Positions 13,045 through 19,940 of a stretch of DNA of 20,134 nt are shown one piece after another. The notes beneath the pieces were generated by a model, which was given only the letters and a program-made list of their open reading frames with translations, was not told where the DNA came from and ran no database searches. Made by a program: the position numbers and the translations under genes. Source of the stretch: a virus. Numbering within the stretch: the first letter of the stretch is position 1; each line of letters begins with the position of its first letter. The stretch spans positions 24,133-44,266 of IMG/VR virus record IMGVR_UViG_3300033153_001873; one strand, 5' to 3'.

Positions 13045-13904
13045 GCCTCCCACACCATCGTGTTGATGAACTGGTCACAGATCAAGTCCACGTTGTTGTT
13101 CTTTGCTTCCGCCAGTTCCAACACAGCCTCGCCACTCATACCCGGCAGGTCAGCCATGGTGTAGAGGGGCAGGTCAAGGACAGCGTTTACAGCGCTGCTG
13201 CCAGCGATGTGTCGTGACAGTTCCACAGGCCAGACATCCTCGCCATCGAGGATGGGCTTGTCATCCTCACTGATGTAACCCATCTCGAAGGCAACACACA
13301 GCGCCTCATCCTGCGTCAGCTCTTGAGGATGACCGCTCCATGGGTGAGGGAACTTGAACCGGGCAGTGCCGTACCGCTGCGACATCTCCCAGCCTGTACG
13401 TTCAGCCAGCCAAGGGCCAAGCCGCTTCTCCCATTCACGGGACTTCTGGTATCGCATCGGCTGAGTGAGCAAGCCTTCACCCACAAGCCACTGTGCCACT
13501 GTGCTATGACGCTTGTACACATCAGTGCCCTCACCGAACAGGTTGTGGGCATTGGCACTGATACGTTGCCTGAACGCCCACTCCCACAAGGGGATGTTGC
13601 CCTTGTCAGCGTTGTTCAGTTCCTGCATCGGGATGGTGGACATCTCTACGCGGTAGCCCCGTGCCCTAGTGACCGTGAGGCTTCTTCCCCTCTCGCTTAC
13701 CTCACCGAACCTGTTGCGTCGTGTCAGTGTGCCTTTGGTTCCCAACTCACTGAAGCCCCACACCAGCGGGGCAGTGAGTGTGACTTGGTAGGTGTGGTCG
13801 TTGTTCAGGTCGTACAGCAGGAAGGTGTGGTTGGGTACCCAGTTGTCTGTCTTGAGCCACCCATGTGTGTTGTGTGCTACTTGCAGCTCAGCCAGTTTGC
13901 TCAT
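13041..13904 (-). CDS. Unknown protein of the AAA+ operon, 287 aa
   Basis: The ATG at 13904 is ATGA-coupled and follows GGGGAGGAG, which sets the start. The N-terminal third is beta-rich ('HTFLLYDLNNDHTYQVTLTA', 'GYRVEMSTIPM'), the middle is helical and Trp/Arg-rich ('LWEWAFRQRISANAHNLFG', 'REWEKRLGPWLAERTGWEM'), and the C-terminus contains 'EALCVAFEMGYISEDDKPIL' near 197-217, similar to a segment of the next gene upstream. No catalytic motif seen. Its place below the AAA+ ATPase and DUF7192-like gene suggests a partner, adaptor or substrate of that machine. Confidence 0.75.
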   Translation of the reverse strand: MSKLAELQVAHNTHGWLKTDNWVPNHTFLLYDLNNDHTYQVTLTAPLVWGFSELGTKGTLTRRNRFGEVSERGRSLTVTRARGYRVEMSTIPMQELNNADKGNIPLWEWAFRQRISANAHNLFGEGTDVYKRHSTVAQWLVGEGLLTQPMRYQKSREWEKRLGPWLAERTGWEMSQRYGTARFKFPHPWSGHPQELTQDEALCVAFEMGYISEDDKPILDGEDVWPVELSRHIAGSSAVNAVLDLPLYTMADLPGMSGEAVLELAEAKNNNVDLICDQFINTMVWEA

Positions 13905-14674
13905 CGCTCCTCCCCAAACGCCTTGCGGACAGCCTCGGGGCTGATGTTGTTCATCGTGGCGAAGCACTGCACGATCAGCTCAGCAACGTACGCCTTGTCG
14001 CCACCTCGTGCCTTGGCCTCGTCGTATGGGATGCCGAGGTCGTCACACATCTTGAACGTGTCACCGATGATGTCGTCATCCTCACCGAACGGCAGGTCGG
14101 CAGTGTCACCATCCAGCACCATCTCAAGCACTTCGAACGGTGACTTGCCAGCCAGCTTCTCGTCCAACTCCTCCATGAGTGTCTGCTCACCCACACTGTT
14201 GTTCACTTCTTCGATCAGCACCTTCACGCCCACTGCCAGCATCGGCTCCAGATCCTCACGGTCCACGAAGCCAAGCTCGTAGGCAGCGATGAGTGCACGC
14301 TGCTTGATGAGGAAGCTGTCCATCGACGAACTCCAAGCGTAGGTGTGCACAAGCTGGTGGCTCATGCTTTGCAGCAGTGACGCACTGAAGTTGATCTCCT
14401 TGTACTTCGACATGTTGATGGCGTCCACCACATCGGACACATGGGACACGGTAGACGCCATGTTGAACGGTTCACACACGATCATGGCGGTCATCAATGC
14501 CTGTCGTGCAGTGAGTGTCATCTCGCCACCGGGCAGGTACTCGTGGCGTATCTCGATCACCTGCTCGTTGTCGATGTCGGCCAGTACCTCATCCAAGTGT
14601 TCACGCTTCACCTCTCGGAAGCGTTCATTCATGTCGTCGTTCTCTTCCATCATGCGGTCAAACTCATCGCTCAT
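13901..14674 (-). CDS. Unknown acidic protein of the AAA+ operon, 257 aa
   Basis: The ATG at 14674 has GGAGG eight bases upstream and begins one base after the upstream stop. The protein is largely helical and acidic, opening with MSDEFDRMMEENDDMNERF. A Met/Ala-rich middle ('ARQALMTAMIVCEPFNMAST') precedes 'RALIAAYELGFVDREDLEPM' at about 125-145, a segment that matches one in the following gene (pattern ALxxAxExGxxxxxDxxPxL). The C-terminal half has acidic loops (DGDTADLPFGEDDD). No family recognised. Next to the 287-aa gene it may form a hetero-complex through the shared segment. Confidence 0.75.
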   Translation of the reverse strand: MSDEFDRMMEENDDMNERFREVKREHLDEVLADIDNEQVIEIRHEYLPGGEMTLTARQALMTAMIVCEPFNMASTVSHVSDVVDAINMSKYKEINFSASLLQSMSHQLVHTYAWSSSMDSFLIKQRALIAAYELGFVDREDLEPMLAVGVKVLIEEVNNSVGEQTLMEELDEKLAGKSPFEVLEMVLDGDTADLPFGEDDDIIGDTFKMCDDLGIPYDEAKARGGDKAYVAELIVQCFATMNNISPEAVRKAFGEER

Positions 14675-14675
14675 C

Positions 14676-14861
14676 TCAAATCCTCCCAAGGATCGTGTGG
14701 TGTTCCGTTGACGTGTACTTTGCTTTCACTGCCTCTCCTGTGGGCAGCATGAACATTGCTAGTCGTGCTTTGTTACCGGGCTTGTCGATCATCCTCACCG
14801 TGATCGTCGGGTTGTGGGCAGAGCGAACGATCGCCCCTTGTGGTAGGTGCTCGACCTTCAT
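14676..14861 (-). CDS. Small basic protein, 61 aa
   Basis: ATGA overlap with the DUF7192-like gene and a one-base gap to the next gene make it part of the chain, although no strong ribosome binding site is visible (GTGAG only), so it may depend on translational coupling. The sequence is a compact beta-type domain ('GAIVRSAHNPTITVRMIDKP', 'KARLAMFMLPTGEAVKAKYT') with a basic charge, like small SH3- or KOW-type folds. No family is recognised. Confidence 0.65.
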   Translation of the reverse strand: MKVEHLPQGAIVRSAHNPTITVRMIDKPGNKARLAMFMLPTGEAVKAKYTSTEHHTILGRI

Positions 14862-15751
14862 GCGTACTCACTGGCACGCTGATCGCCTCGCTCCATCATG
14901 CGGTCGTACAGTTCCTCGACGTTTGTCTCATCACCTGCCTTGTAGCGTGGGATGACAAGATCGAACTGGTCCACGATCTCGGCAGGGAAGTCGGTCACCT
15001 TGCCGTACCCGCCGTTCTTCGTGAACCCGAACAACTCACGCTGCTTCATGTCACGCTGCTCGTTGAGGAAGAAACACACTCGGCGCAGCATCGTGGGATG
15101 GCCGATCGTGTAGGCCAGCACGTTCGGGTCGATGATGTCGTTGTATTCCTTGAGCAACACCATCTCGCACACATGCTGGCCACGATTCTGACCTGACTTG
15201 ACACTCTCACCAACCCACAACTCTACGTTCATGCCACTTGCGATCACTGCCTCGACAGCAGCAACCACAGCAGCGCCACGCTTGACCAGATCGGTGGCCT
15301 GCACCGTGGAACTTGCAACACAGTTGACAAGAACCTTGATCGCCTTGCCACGCAACGTGTCCTCATCCATCCACGTTTCCCACATGTGCTCAGGTTCGCC
15401 ACGCAGGTAACGGTCAATGTCAACGTCGCCGCCACTCACGTCCAGTACCCGACGTGTGCTGGAGGCGATGTAGTCGTTGACTTTCTCCTGCATGTTGCGC
15501 AGCATCTCTTCGACCTGATTGCTGATGTCGTCAGTGTGCGCATCCCATCCGTGGATCATGCCTTCGGCTGAGTCCTCCAACTCCCAGCCGTCGTAGAACT
15601 CCTTGTCGTAGTAGTTGCTCAATGCGTATTCGATGGTCCGTGAGGAAGCAATCTCGTTGCGGTCGATGTCACCAATGTTGCGAAGGTGAGTGTCGATCAG
15701 GTCACGTACTTCGGGCAGCGTGTACTCGTTGACGTGGGCGGTGATACTCAT
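14858..15751 (-). CDS. DUF7192-like (vWA-like) partner of the AAA+ ATPase, 297 aa
   Basis: Starts by ATGA overlap with the AAA+ gene. An N-terminal segment 'GWELEDSAEGMIHGWDAH' (55-72) is followed by 'KAIKVLVNCVASS' (136-148), the helix 'DLVKRGAAVVAAVEAVIASG' (154-173), the strand 'MNVELWVGES' (174-183) and 'IGHPTMLRRVCFFLNE' (216-231). This strand-helix-strand order, with the RRGAAVxALV-type helix and GHPxMLRR block, is what I recall for proteins called DUF7192 in actinobacterial plasmids and phages; the name should be confirmed. The layout resembles a von Willebrand A fold, but the DxSxS metal site is replaced by NCVASS. Pairing with a MoxR/CobS-like ATPase recalls MoxR-vWA and CobS-CobT couples. 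Confidence 0.72.
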   Translation of the reverse strand: MSITAHVNEYTLPEVRDLIDTHLRNIGDIDRNEIASSRTIEYALSNYYDKEFYDGWELEDSAEGMIHGWDAHTDDISNQVEEMLRNMQEKVNDYIASSTRRVLDVSGGDVDIDRYLRGEPEHMWETWMDEDTLRGKAIKVLVNCVASSTVQATDLVKRGAAVVAAVEAVIASGMNVELWVGESVKSGQNRGQHVCEMVLLKEYNDIIDPNVLAYTIGHPTMLRRVCFFLNEQRDMKQRELFGFTKNGGYGKVTDFPAEIVDQFDLVIPRYKAGDETNVEELYDRMMERGDQRASEYA

Positions 15752-17238
15752 CGGATCCCCGTTCCTGCCAGCATGTGCTCACGACGACCCTCGGGCAGCC
15801 CTGCCAGCACTCGGGTATCGAGCACCTTGGTCGTGGACCAGCCAATGGACTTGAGCTGTGCACCAGCGATCGCATCTCGCATCGACACTGCACACCGGAT
15901 CTTGTACTGCTCGGCGTTCTTCCGCAGCGTGTGCACGATCTCCAGCCAGTTGTTGACCTCCGTCGTGTTGAGTCGTGACTTCGTGGTGACGAGGAACTCT
16001 TCGAGCGACTCATCGGTCGGGACGTGCAGCTTCGTGAAGCGGTTGAGGAATGCCGTGTCGAGCGGGTTGCGACCCATGAACTCGGCGGTGGCACCCATGC
16101 CCCATGTGTTGGCAGTGGTCACCATGCGAGCGTTGGGGTGACGGTCAACCCAACCATCAGGGAAGGTCACACCAGCACCTGCCAGCGCCTGATTCTTCGT
16201 GGTGATGATGCCGGGGTGACCGTTGTCCACCTCGTCACCGCAGAACAGCCGGCCCTTCTCGCTGGCGTCGCTGTCCACGTCGTACCACTCACGGAACGGC
16301 GTGCTCACGTAGTGGCCTTCGGCGTTCGGGTAGCCCCACAGCCTCGACTCGGGCGTCTGTGGCCCATACGAGATGCTGAAGTAGTCCCAACCGAGGATGG
16401 ATGCGACCTGTTCGGTGAGGTACGACTTGCCGGTGCCCGCAGGCCCCTGCAAGAACGCTTCCTGCCCGATCATGACGACATCGAGCAGATCCTGCAACAC
16501 GGGATGTGCATCGGCGGGCAGTTCGATCTGCCTCTTGAGCTGCTCGAACTCTTCGAACTGCTCTTCCGCTTCGGCCTGTGCCTCCTTGCGCTCCTGCTCC
16601 TGTGCCTCCTGCTGCTGCTGCTGCTCACGCTCGGCCTCTTCGGCTGCCTCGCGGGCCTCGTTGTTCCACTGCTCCCGTGCTTCGGACTTCTCCTGCTCCT
16701 GCTGCTCGTACTCCTGTCGTGCCTGCTCCCGCTGCTCTACGGCCTGCTGGAGTTTCTCTGCCTGCGTGTCGAGGTCGTCACCGGGCTGCGTCTGCAACTC
16801 TTCCGGTACGTTCCACTGGAATGACTCGGGCTGTATGTCGGAAGGCTGGTCGTTGTGTGAGCCGTCACCCTCGGGGATGTCGTTGCTGCTCATGCTCTGG
16901 TCCTCGTCTTCCACAGACCCGTCCTCGCTTGCGGGGGCCTCGGATGCGCGGTGTCCTTCGTCTCCATCAGATTCGACAGGACGCCTATTCCACCCTTGGC
17001 CGTACGCCCCGTACACCATCGCGATGATCTCGTCGTTGGTCATGCTCGACCAACGCCCATCCTCCGTGTCGGGGGCGCATCCTGCCTTCACGGCTGCACG
17101 AAGCAACTCATGTCGGGGCAGGTCAGCCAACGTGAGCTGCGTGATGTCGCCGTTCTGCTTGTCCTTCATCCACACGTGCACCACGTCGTTGATGCATTCG
17201 ATCTTGTGCACCAGTCGTGCCTTGTTGGGTCCGCTCAT
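15748..17238 (-). CDS. MoxR/CobS-like AAA+ ATPase with coiled-coil region, 496 aa
   Basis: Residues 1-90 form an N-terminal module ending 'MTNDEIIAMVYGAYGQGWNR'. A disordered acidic Ser/Asp/Glu/Pro stretch (about 90-150) and a long Gln/Glu/Arg coiled coil (about 155-240) follow. The AAA+ domain starts near 245: Walker A QGPAGTGKS (about 262-271), 'GPQTPESRLWGYP', Walker B LFCGDEVDN (about 330-338), sensor 1 MVTTANTWG (about 371-379), and arginine-finger region DTAFLNRF (about 392-399), followed by the C-terminal lid with 'CAVSMRDAIAGAQL'. These are AAA_5/MoxR-CobS features: hexameric motors that remodel or load partners, usually with a vWA protein. The next gene looks like that partner. It is coupled on both sides by ATGA and lies in the operon behind element copy 3. 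Confidence 0.9.
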   Translation of the reverse strand: MSGPNKARLVHKIECINDVVHVWMKDKQNGDITQLTLADLPRHELLRAAVKAGCAPDTEDGRWSSMTNDEIIAMVYGAYGQGWNRRPVESDGDEGHRASEAPASEDGSVEDEDQSMSSNDIPEGDGSHNDQPSDIQPESFQWNVPEELQTQPGDDLDTQAEKLQQAVEQREQARQEYEQQEQEKSEAREQWNNEAREAAEEAEREQQQQQEAQEQERKEAQAEAEEQFEEFEQLKRQIELPADAHPVLQDLLDVVMIGQEAFLQGPAGTGKSYLTEQVASILGWDYFSISYGPQTPESRLWGYPNAEGHYVSTPFREWYDVDSDASEKGRLFCGDEVDNGHPGIITTKNQALAGAGVTFPDGWVDRHPNARMVTTANTWGMGATAEFMGRNPLDTAFLNRFTKLHVPTDESLEEFLVTTKSRLNTTEVNNWLEIVHTLRKNAEQYKIRCAVSMRDAIAGAQLKSIGWSTTKVLDTRVLAGLPEGRREHMLAGTGIR

Positions 17239-17459
17239 CGTGTCTCTCCTGTCATCTCATCGCCCACCCATTCGAGTGTGCGTTCTTCGATCCCTGTCTC
17301 GTCGTCGTCGAATGCCAACTCCACTGGCATCCATTCCTCCATCGGCACGTCTTCGTCACCCATTACGCCTTGCACGTGGGTGGTTGAGCCGATGACTTGT
17401 ACGTGGTGGCAGTACAACCACGCACCAGTATCGCTGTCGTGTAGGAACGTACTCACCAT
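17235..17459 (-). CDS. Unknown acidic protein, 74 aa, first gene of the AAA+ operon
   Basis: The ATG at 17459 has AAAGGAGA about eight bases upstream. ATGA overlap joins it to the AAA+ gene. The N-terminus reads 'MVSTFLHDSDTGAWLYCHHV', then a beta-like stretch and a strongly acidic C-terminal half ('LAFDDDETGIEERTLEWVGD'). No family recognised. Its leader position suggests a regulatory or adaptor subunit, but nothing in the sequence proves this. Confidence 0.7.
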   Translation of the reverse strand: MVSTFLHDSDTGAWLYCHHVQVIGSTTHVQGVMGDEDVPMEEWMPVELAFDDDETGIEERTLEWVGDEMTGETR

Positions 17460-17472
17460 GTCATTTCTCCTT

Positions 17473-17504
17473 TCACTAACTGTTTCCATTTGCTGGAATC
17501 AAAT
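17473..17504 (-). promoter_or_regulatory. Shared phage promoter/operator element, copy 3
   Basis: The minus strand reads ATTTGATTCCAGCAAA, then TGGAAACAGT, then TAGTGAAAG. TTGATT (17497-17502) is 18 bases from TAGTGA (17473-17478), the same spacing as in copies 1 and 2. TTCCA and TGGAA form a 5-bp dyad around GCAAA. The ribosome binding site AAAGGAG of the 74-aa gene overlaps the presumed -10, so either the start point lies further upstream or the element is an operator rather than the promoter itself. Confidence 0.6.
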
Positions 17505-18404
17505 GCCGACCAACACATGCACATCATCCGCATGCGTTGTATCGAGTGCGTGTGCTATGTCCTCATCGCTCAGCAGCCCAGCCCAACCCGCACATGCACG
17601 CACACCACGGGTACCAAGTTCAGCGAACACGATCCACTCAACCTTCGGACGCCCACGCTTGAGGCGTGCAGGCGGTACCTCACCACGCAACACAGTACGC
17701 ATCGCAGCAGTGATCGCATCCTCCCTATGCCTGCACTTCCAATCCTCACCATGCCCACGCTTACGAAACGCAGGCACGTCCCACCCATGCATAGTGGTGA
17801 ACTTCACTTGCTTATCACTGCGTGGTGGGATGGAGGTAGCAGGCTTGCCGTTGATCCAACACGTAATGGTGCCGTCATCCTCCAACACGTAGTTGGTACT
17901 CGCCCACGCTAGGCCCTGCTTAGGTGCATACCAGTTGAGTGGTGCCTCAACCTCACGGCTAGGTGGCAGTGGACGATCCATCATGTCCGCACATGTGAGC
18001 AGGTTGATGTCATCCATCGCTGCCTCACGTTGCGACATCTGGATCCTGATGTCCACGCATGCCAGACGTGCGAGGTCATCAGTCGCAAGTGCCAACGCTT
18101 CCTCAATGGCAGCGTCACACTCATGCCTTACCAACGCACGAGCACCGAACACCTGAGCTGGTGTCTGCGTTATGCCTTGCGATGCCTTGGGTGTGAGGTC
18201 ACGTGTGTACTCGTCACGCTGTACACCTGCATCCTCCCACTCAACAGCCCAACCGCCGGGCATGCGCACCCTTACGGGAGGTAGGCCGAACGCAGCCCTC
18301 AACGTGTACATCAGGCGCTCGCATCGCTTGACTTGCTTACGCCAACGCTTCCACTCCTTCGTGTACTCATCCTCGCTTGCGTATCCCATCCATGTACCTG
18401 TCAT
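17499..18404 (-). CDS. Unknown protein, 301 aa
   Basis: The ATG at 18404 follows GGGAGG by five bases and shares one base with the upstream stop (TGATG). The N-terminus is basic and helical ('YTKEWKRWRKQVKRCERLMY'), then mixed sequence including 'FGARALVRHECDAAIEEALA', and a beta-like part with 'LEDDGTITCWINGKPATSIP'. A basic patch (RLKRGRPKVEW) precedes a Gly/Ala-rich end. It may bind nucleic acid through its basic N-terminus, but no family is recognised. Its stop codon (TGA at 17499-17501) is embedded in element copy 3, so it ends just where the next operon's control site begins. Confidence 0.75.
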   Translation of the reverse strand: MTGTWMGYASEDEYTKEWKRWRKQVKRCERLMYTLRAAFGLPPVRVRMPGGWAVEWEDAGVQRDEYTRDLTPKASQGITQTPAQVFGARALVRHECDAAIEEALALATDDLARLACVDIRIQMSQREAAMDDINLLTCADMMDRPLPPSREVEAPLNWYAPKQGLAWASTNYVLEDDGTITCWINGKPATSIPPRSDKQVKFTTMHGWDVPAFRKRGHGEDWKCRHREDAITAAMRTVLRGEVPPARLKRGRPKVEWIVFAELGTRGVRACAGWAGLLSDEDIAHALDTTHADDVHVLVGI

Positions 18405-18865
18405 CAATCCTCCCAATGCTTGTACTCACGTGCCTGCTCGGACTTGAGGTCAGCCACGTACTCGGCCATCTCTGCCCAATCCTCACGGCTCATGCGTCGT
18501 TGACATGTGCAGTGATCGTTGCATTCACCGCATGTGGTGCAATGATCCTCGGCGTCAGCCAACCCATACGTGGTGCCGCATGTGTCGCATAGCCCCCACC
18601 CTTCGGCAGTCATGCGTCGCTCATTCCATGTGCGTGGATCATCAGGCTCAACCTCACACACCCAATGGTCATCATCTTCGTACTCTGCCTCGCGGTTCTT
18701 CGTGCAACCCCAACAGTCACAGTCATCCCACGCCCCTTCCTCTGCGTAGTACTGGTGCCGACGATCATCGGTCACGCTGAACAGGAAACCTACGAGCATG
18801 GCAAGCATAAAGCTCGCCCACCCAATGATGAAGAACCATACGATCACGGTCAGTGCGAAACTCAT
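18404..18865 (-). CDS. Membrane-anchored cysteine-rich (zinc-ribbon-like) protein, 153 aa
   Basis: ATG at 18865 with GGAGGTGG about seven bases upstream; ATGA overlap with the gene before it. Residues 4-30 form one strong membrane helix (LTVIVWFFIIGWASFMLAML...). The rest is acidic and holds eleven cysteines in clusters: CDCWGC (49-54), CDTCG (93-97) and CTTCGECNDHCTC (109-121), a pattern of two or more zinc ribbons. The helix near the N-terminus suggests an anchor with the cysteine domain in the cytoplasm or outside; the orientation cannot be read. No family is recognised. It could interact with a host membrane protein. Confidence 0.75.
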   Translation of the reverse strand: MSFALTVIVWFFIIGWASFMLAMLVGFLFSVTDDRRHQYYAEEGAWDDCDCWGCTKNREAEYEDDDHWVCEVEPDDPRTWNERRMTAEGWGLCDTCGTTYGLADAEDHCTTCGECNDHCTCQRRMSREDWAEMAEYVADLKSEQAREYKHWED

Positions 18866-19164
18866 GCGCCCACCTCCACTGCGTCAGCCGAGTGCACATT
18901 CAGCAGGTATGAACTCACGCCCTGTGTGCGTGCGGTGACGTACTCCATTGCGAAGTCCTCGGTGAAGCCCTCGTACTCCATGTCCGTGACCTCATCCAAC
19001 ACGGTCATGATCCACGATGCGTACATCGTGTGACCTGTCGCCTTCGAATACGCATTGGCTGACGTGAGCAGCTTGCGCTCGTATGGGGTGAACACGTGTA
19101 TCCACGTGTAGTTGGTGACCCGACCCTGTTCGTCGGTCTCGTGTATGCGCTGGATTGTGTGCAT
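18862..19164 (-). CDS. Unknown protein, 100 aa
   Basis: The ATG at 19164 has AAGGAGA about nine bases upstream. The sequence opens 'MHTIQRIHETDEQGRVTNYT' and contains a helical Tyr/Ala/Ser-rich middle ('ERKLLTSANAYSKATGHTMY') and an acidic segment around DEVTDMEYEGFTEDF. Soluble, no cysteine, no known motif. It is coupled by ATGA to the membrane protein gene downstream and overlaps the end of a possible 20-codon frame upstream. Confidence 0.7.
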   Translation of the reverse strand: MHTIQRIHETDEQGRVTNYTWIHVFTPYERKLLTSANAYSKATGHTMYASWIMTVLDEVTDMEYEGFTEDFAMEYVTARTQGVSSYLLNVHSADAVEVGA

Positions 19165-19226
19165 CAGTGTGTCTCCTTGTTGTTGATCTCGGTTGCGTTG
19201 TCGGACGTGAGATGCCAGCAACTCAT
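19164..19226 (-). CDS. Possible 20-residue micro-ORF
   Basis: A frame starting at ATG 19226 overlaps the stop of the 61-aa gene as ATGA, and its TGA shares one base with the next ATG (TGATG). It exactly bridges the gap between two genes, and GGGGGTGA lies about four bases upstream. The product starts MSCWHLTSDN and has no recognisable motif. It may be a true micro-protein or only a device that carries ribosomes across the gap. Stop-start overlaps at both ends are the sole support. Confidence 0.35.
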   Translation of the reverse strand: MSCWHLTSDNATEINNKETH

Positions 19227-19408
19227 GCCGTCACCCCCACCTTTGCGTCCACCATGCACACCCAATGGGCACGTGGTCCTTCGACACCTACGCAACGGTA
19301 GGTGCGAGTGAGCATGCCTTCGACCCGCATGCGTCGGATCTCCCCACGTGTGGGTACGTCACTCGGGTGCTTCACTTCGATGGTCTTGTTGTTCGCACGT
19401 GTCAACAT
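19223..19408 (-). CDS. Unknown small basic protein, 61 aa
   Basis: The ATG at 19408 follows AGGAGG by four to five bases; a longer frame to 19441 has no such site. The product begins MLTRANNKTIEVKHPSDVPT and is Arg/Lys-rich through 'GEIRRMRVEGMLTRTYRCVG', ending in a beta-like stretch 'AHWVCMVDAKVGVTA'. No family recognised; the charge and size fit small nucleic-acid-binding early phage proteins. Confidence 0.65.
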   Translation of the reverse strand: MLTRANNKTIEVKHPSDVPTRGEIRRMRVEGMLTRTYRCVGVEGPRAHWVCMVDAKVGVTA

Positions 19409-19434
19409 GCGTCCTCCTGTGTGTTTGCTTCGGT

Positions 19435-19449
19435 CATGCACGGTGCATG
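19435..19449. promoter_or_regulatory. 15-base perfect palindrome upstream of the 61-aa gene
   Basis: CATGCAC-G-GTGCATG is a perfect dyad in the 93-base gap between the H1-like gene and the 61-aa gene. It lies 27 bases before the ATG at 19408 on the minus strand. It may be an operator for a dimeric regulator or a weak hairpin. The rest of the gap holds a small GCCTG/CAGGC hairpin at the H1-like stop codon. Confidence 0.4.
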
Positions 19450-19501
19450 CCAGTGGAGGACACGAGCGTGTAGCCCGTGCCCTCCCCTTGCACGCCTGCG
19501 C

Positions 19502-19912
19502 TCAGGCGATGGTGAGCAGCTTGCCCTCGGGGTACTTGGCCGACCCGACAGCGCACAGCACCTGCTCGCCTGCGAGCAGCTTCTTGCACCCAGCCGTGCC
19601 CACCGACCCGACGTGGCCGAGGTTCAGCTTCGCACGGGCAGCCTTGCGCTCATCCGAGCGTGGGGCCGTGGCGTCGAGTGCGTTGGCCCACTTGGTGACG
19701 GTCAGCTTGCTGACCGTGAACACGGGCACGCCGTCCTCGTTGGTCGTGACCGGCTTCTTCGAAGCCGCCTTGCGCTTGGCAGGTGCCTTGCGGGCGGTCG
19801 GCTTCTTGCGTGCGGGTGCCTTGCGCTTGGGCGTCTCCTCCGCAGGTGCCTGCGCCTCTGCGATCGCCTCCGCAACCAGCTCACGGATCATGGTCTTGAT
19901 GTCTTCACTCAT
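19502..19912 (-). CDS. Histone-H1-like Lys/Ala/Pro-rich protein, 136 aa
   Basis: The ATG at 19912 follows AGGAGG by about nine bases. After an acidic helix ('DIKTMIRELVAEAIAEAQAP') comes a low-complexity basic region, 'TPKRKAPARKKPTARKAPAK' continuing to KKP (about residues 27-54), the type seen in histone H1 tails and in actinobacterial HU C-termini. A folded C-terminal domain follows with 'TVSKLTVTKWANAL' and a Gly/Ala/Leu-rich end. The basic segment should bind DNA without sequence preference. It is the first gene on the minus strand after a possible promoter region and could compact or protect phage DNA or interfere with the host nucleoid. Confidence 0.75.
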   Translation of the reverse strand: MSEDIKTMIRELVAEAIAEAQAPAEETPKRKAPARKKPTARKAPAKRKAASKKPVTTNEDGVPVFTVSKLTVTKWANALDATAPRSDERKAARAKLNLGHVGSVGTAGCKKLLAGEQVLCAVGSAKYPEGKLLTIA

Positions 19913-19940
19913 GTGCGTGTTCCTCCTGTGGAACTCTCGT

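Noticed and set aside
13323-14282. 319-residue plus-strand open frame opposite the 287-aa and 257-aa genes
   Set aside because: It lacks a ribosome binding site, has low-complexity Ser/Pro/Val-rich sequence without a domain pattern, and lies opposite two genes with good starts and coupling.
16397-17892. Long plus-strand frames (332 and 313 residues) opposite the AAA+ and neighbouring genes
   Set aside because: Their Cys/Ser-rich runs are the reverse of the Gln/Glu coiled-coil codons of the ATPase; they are shadows.
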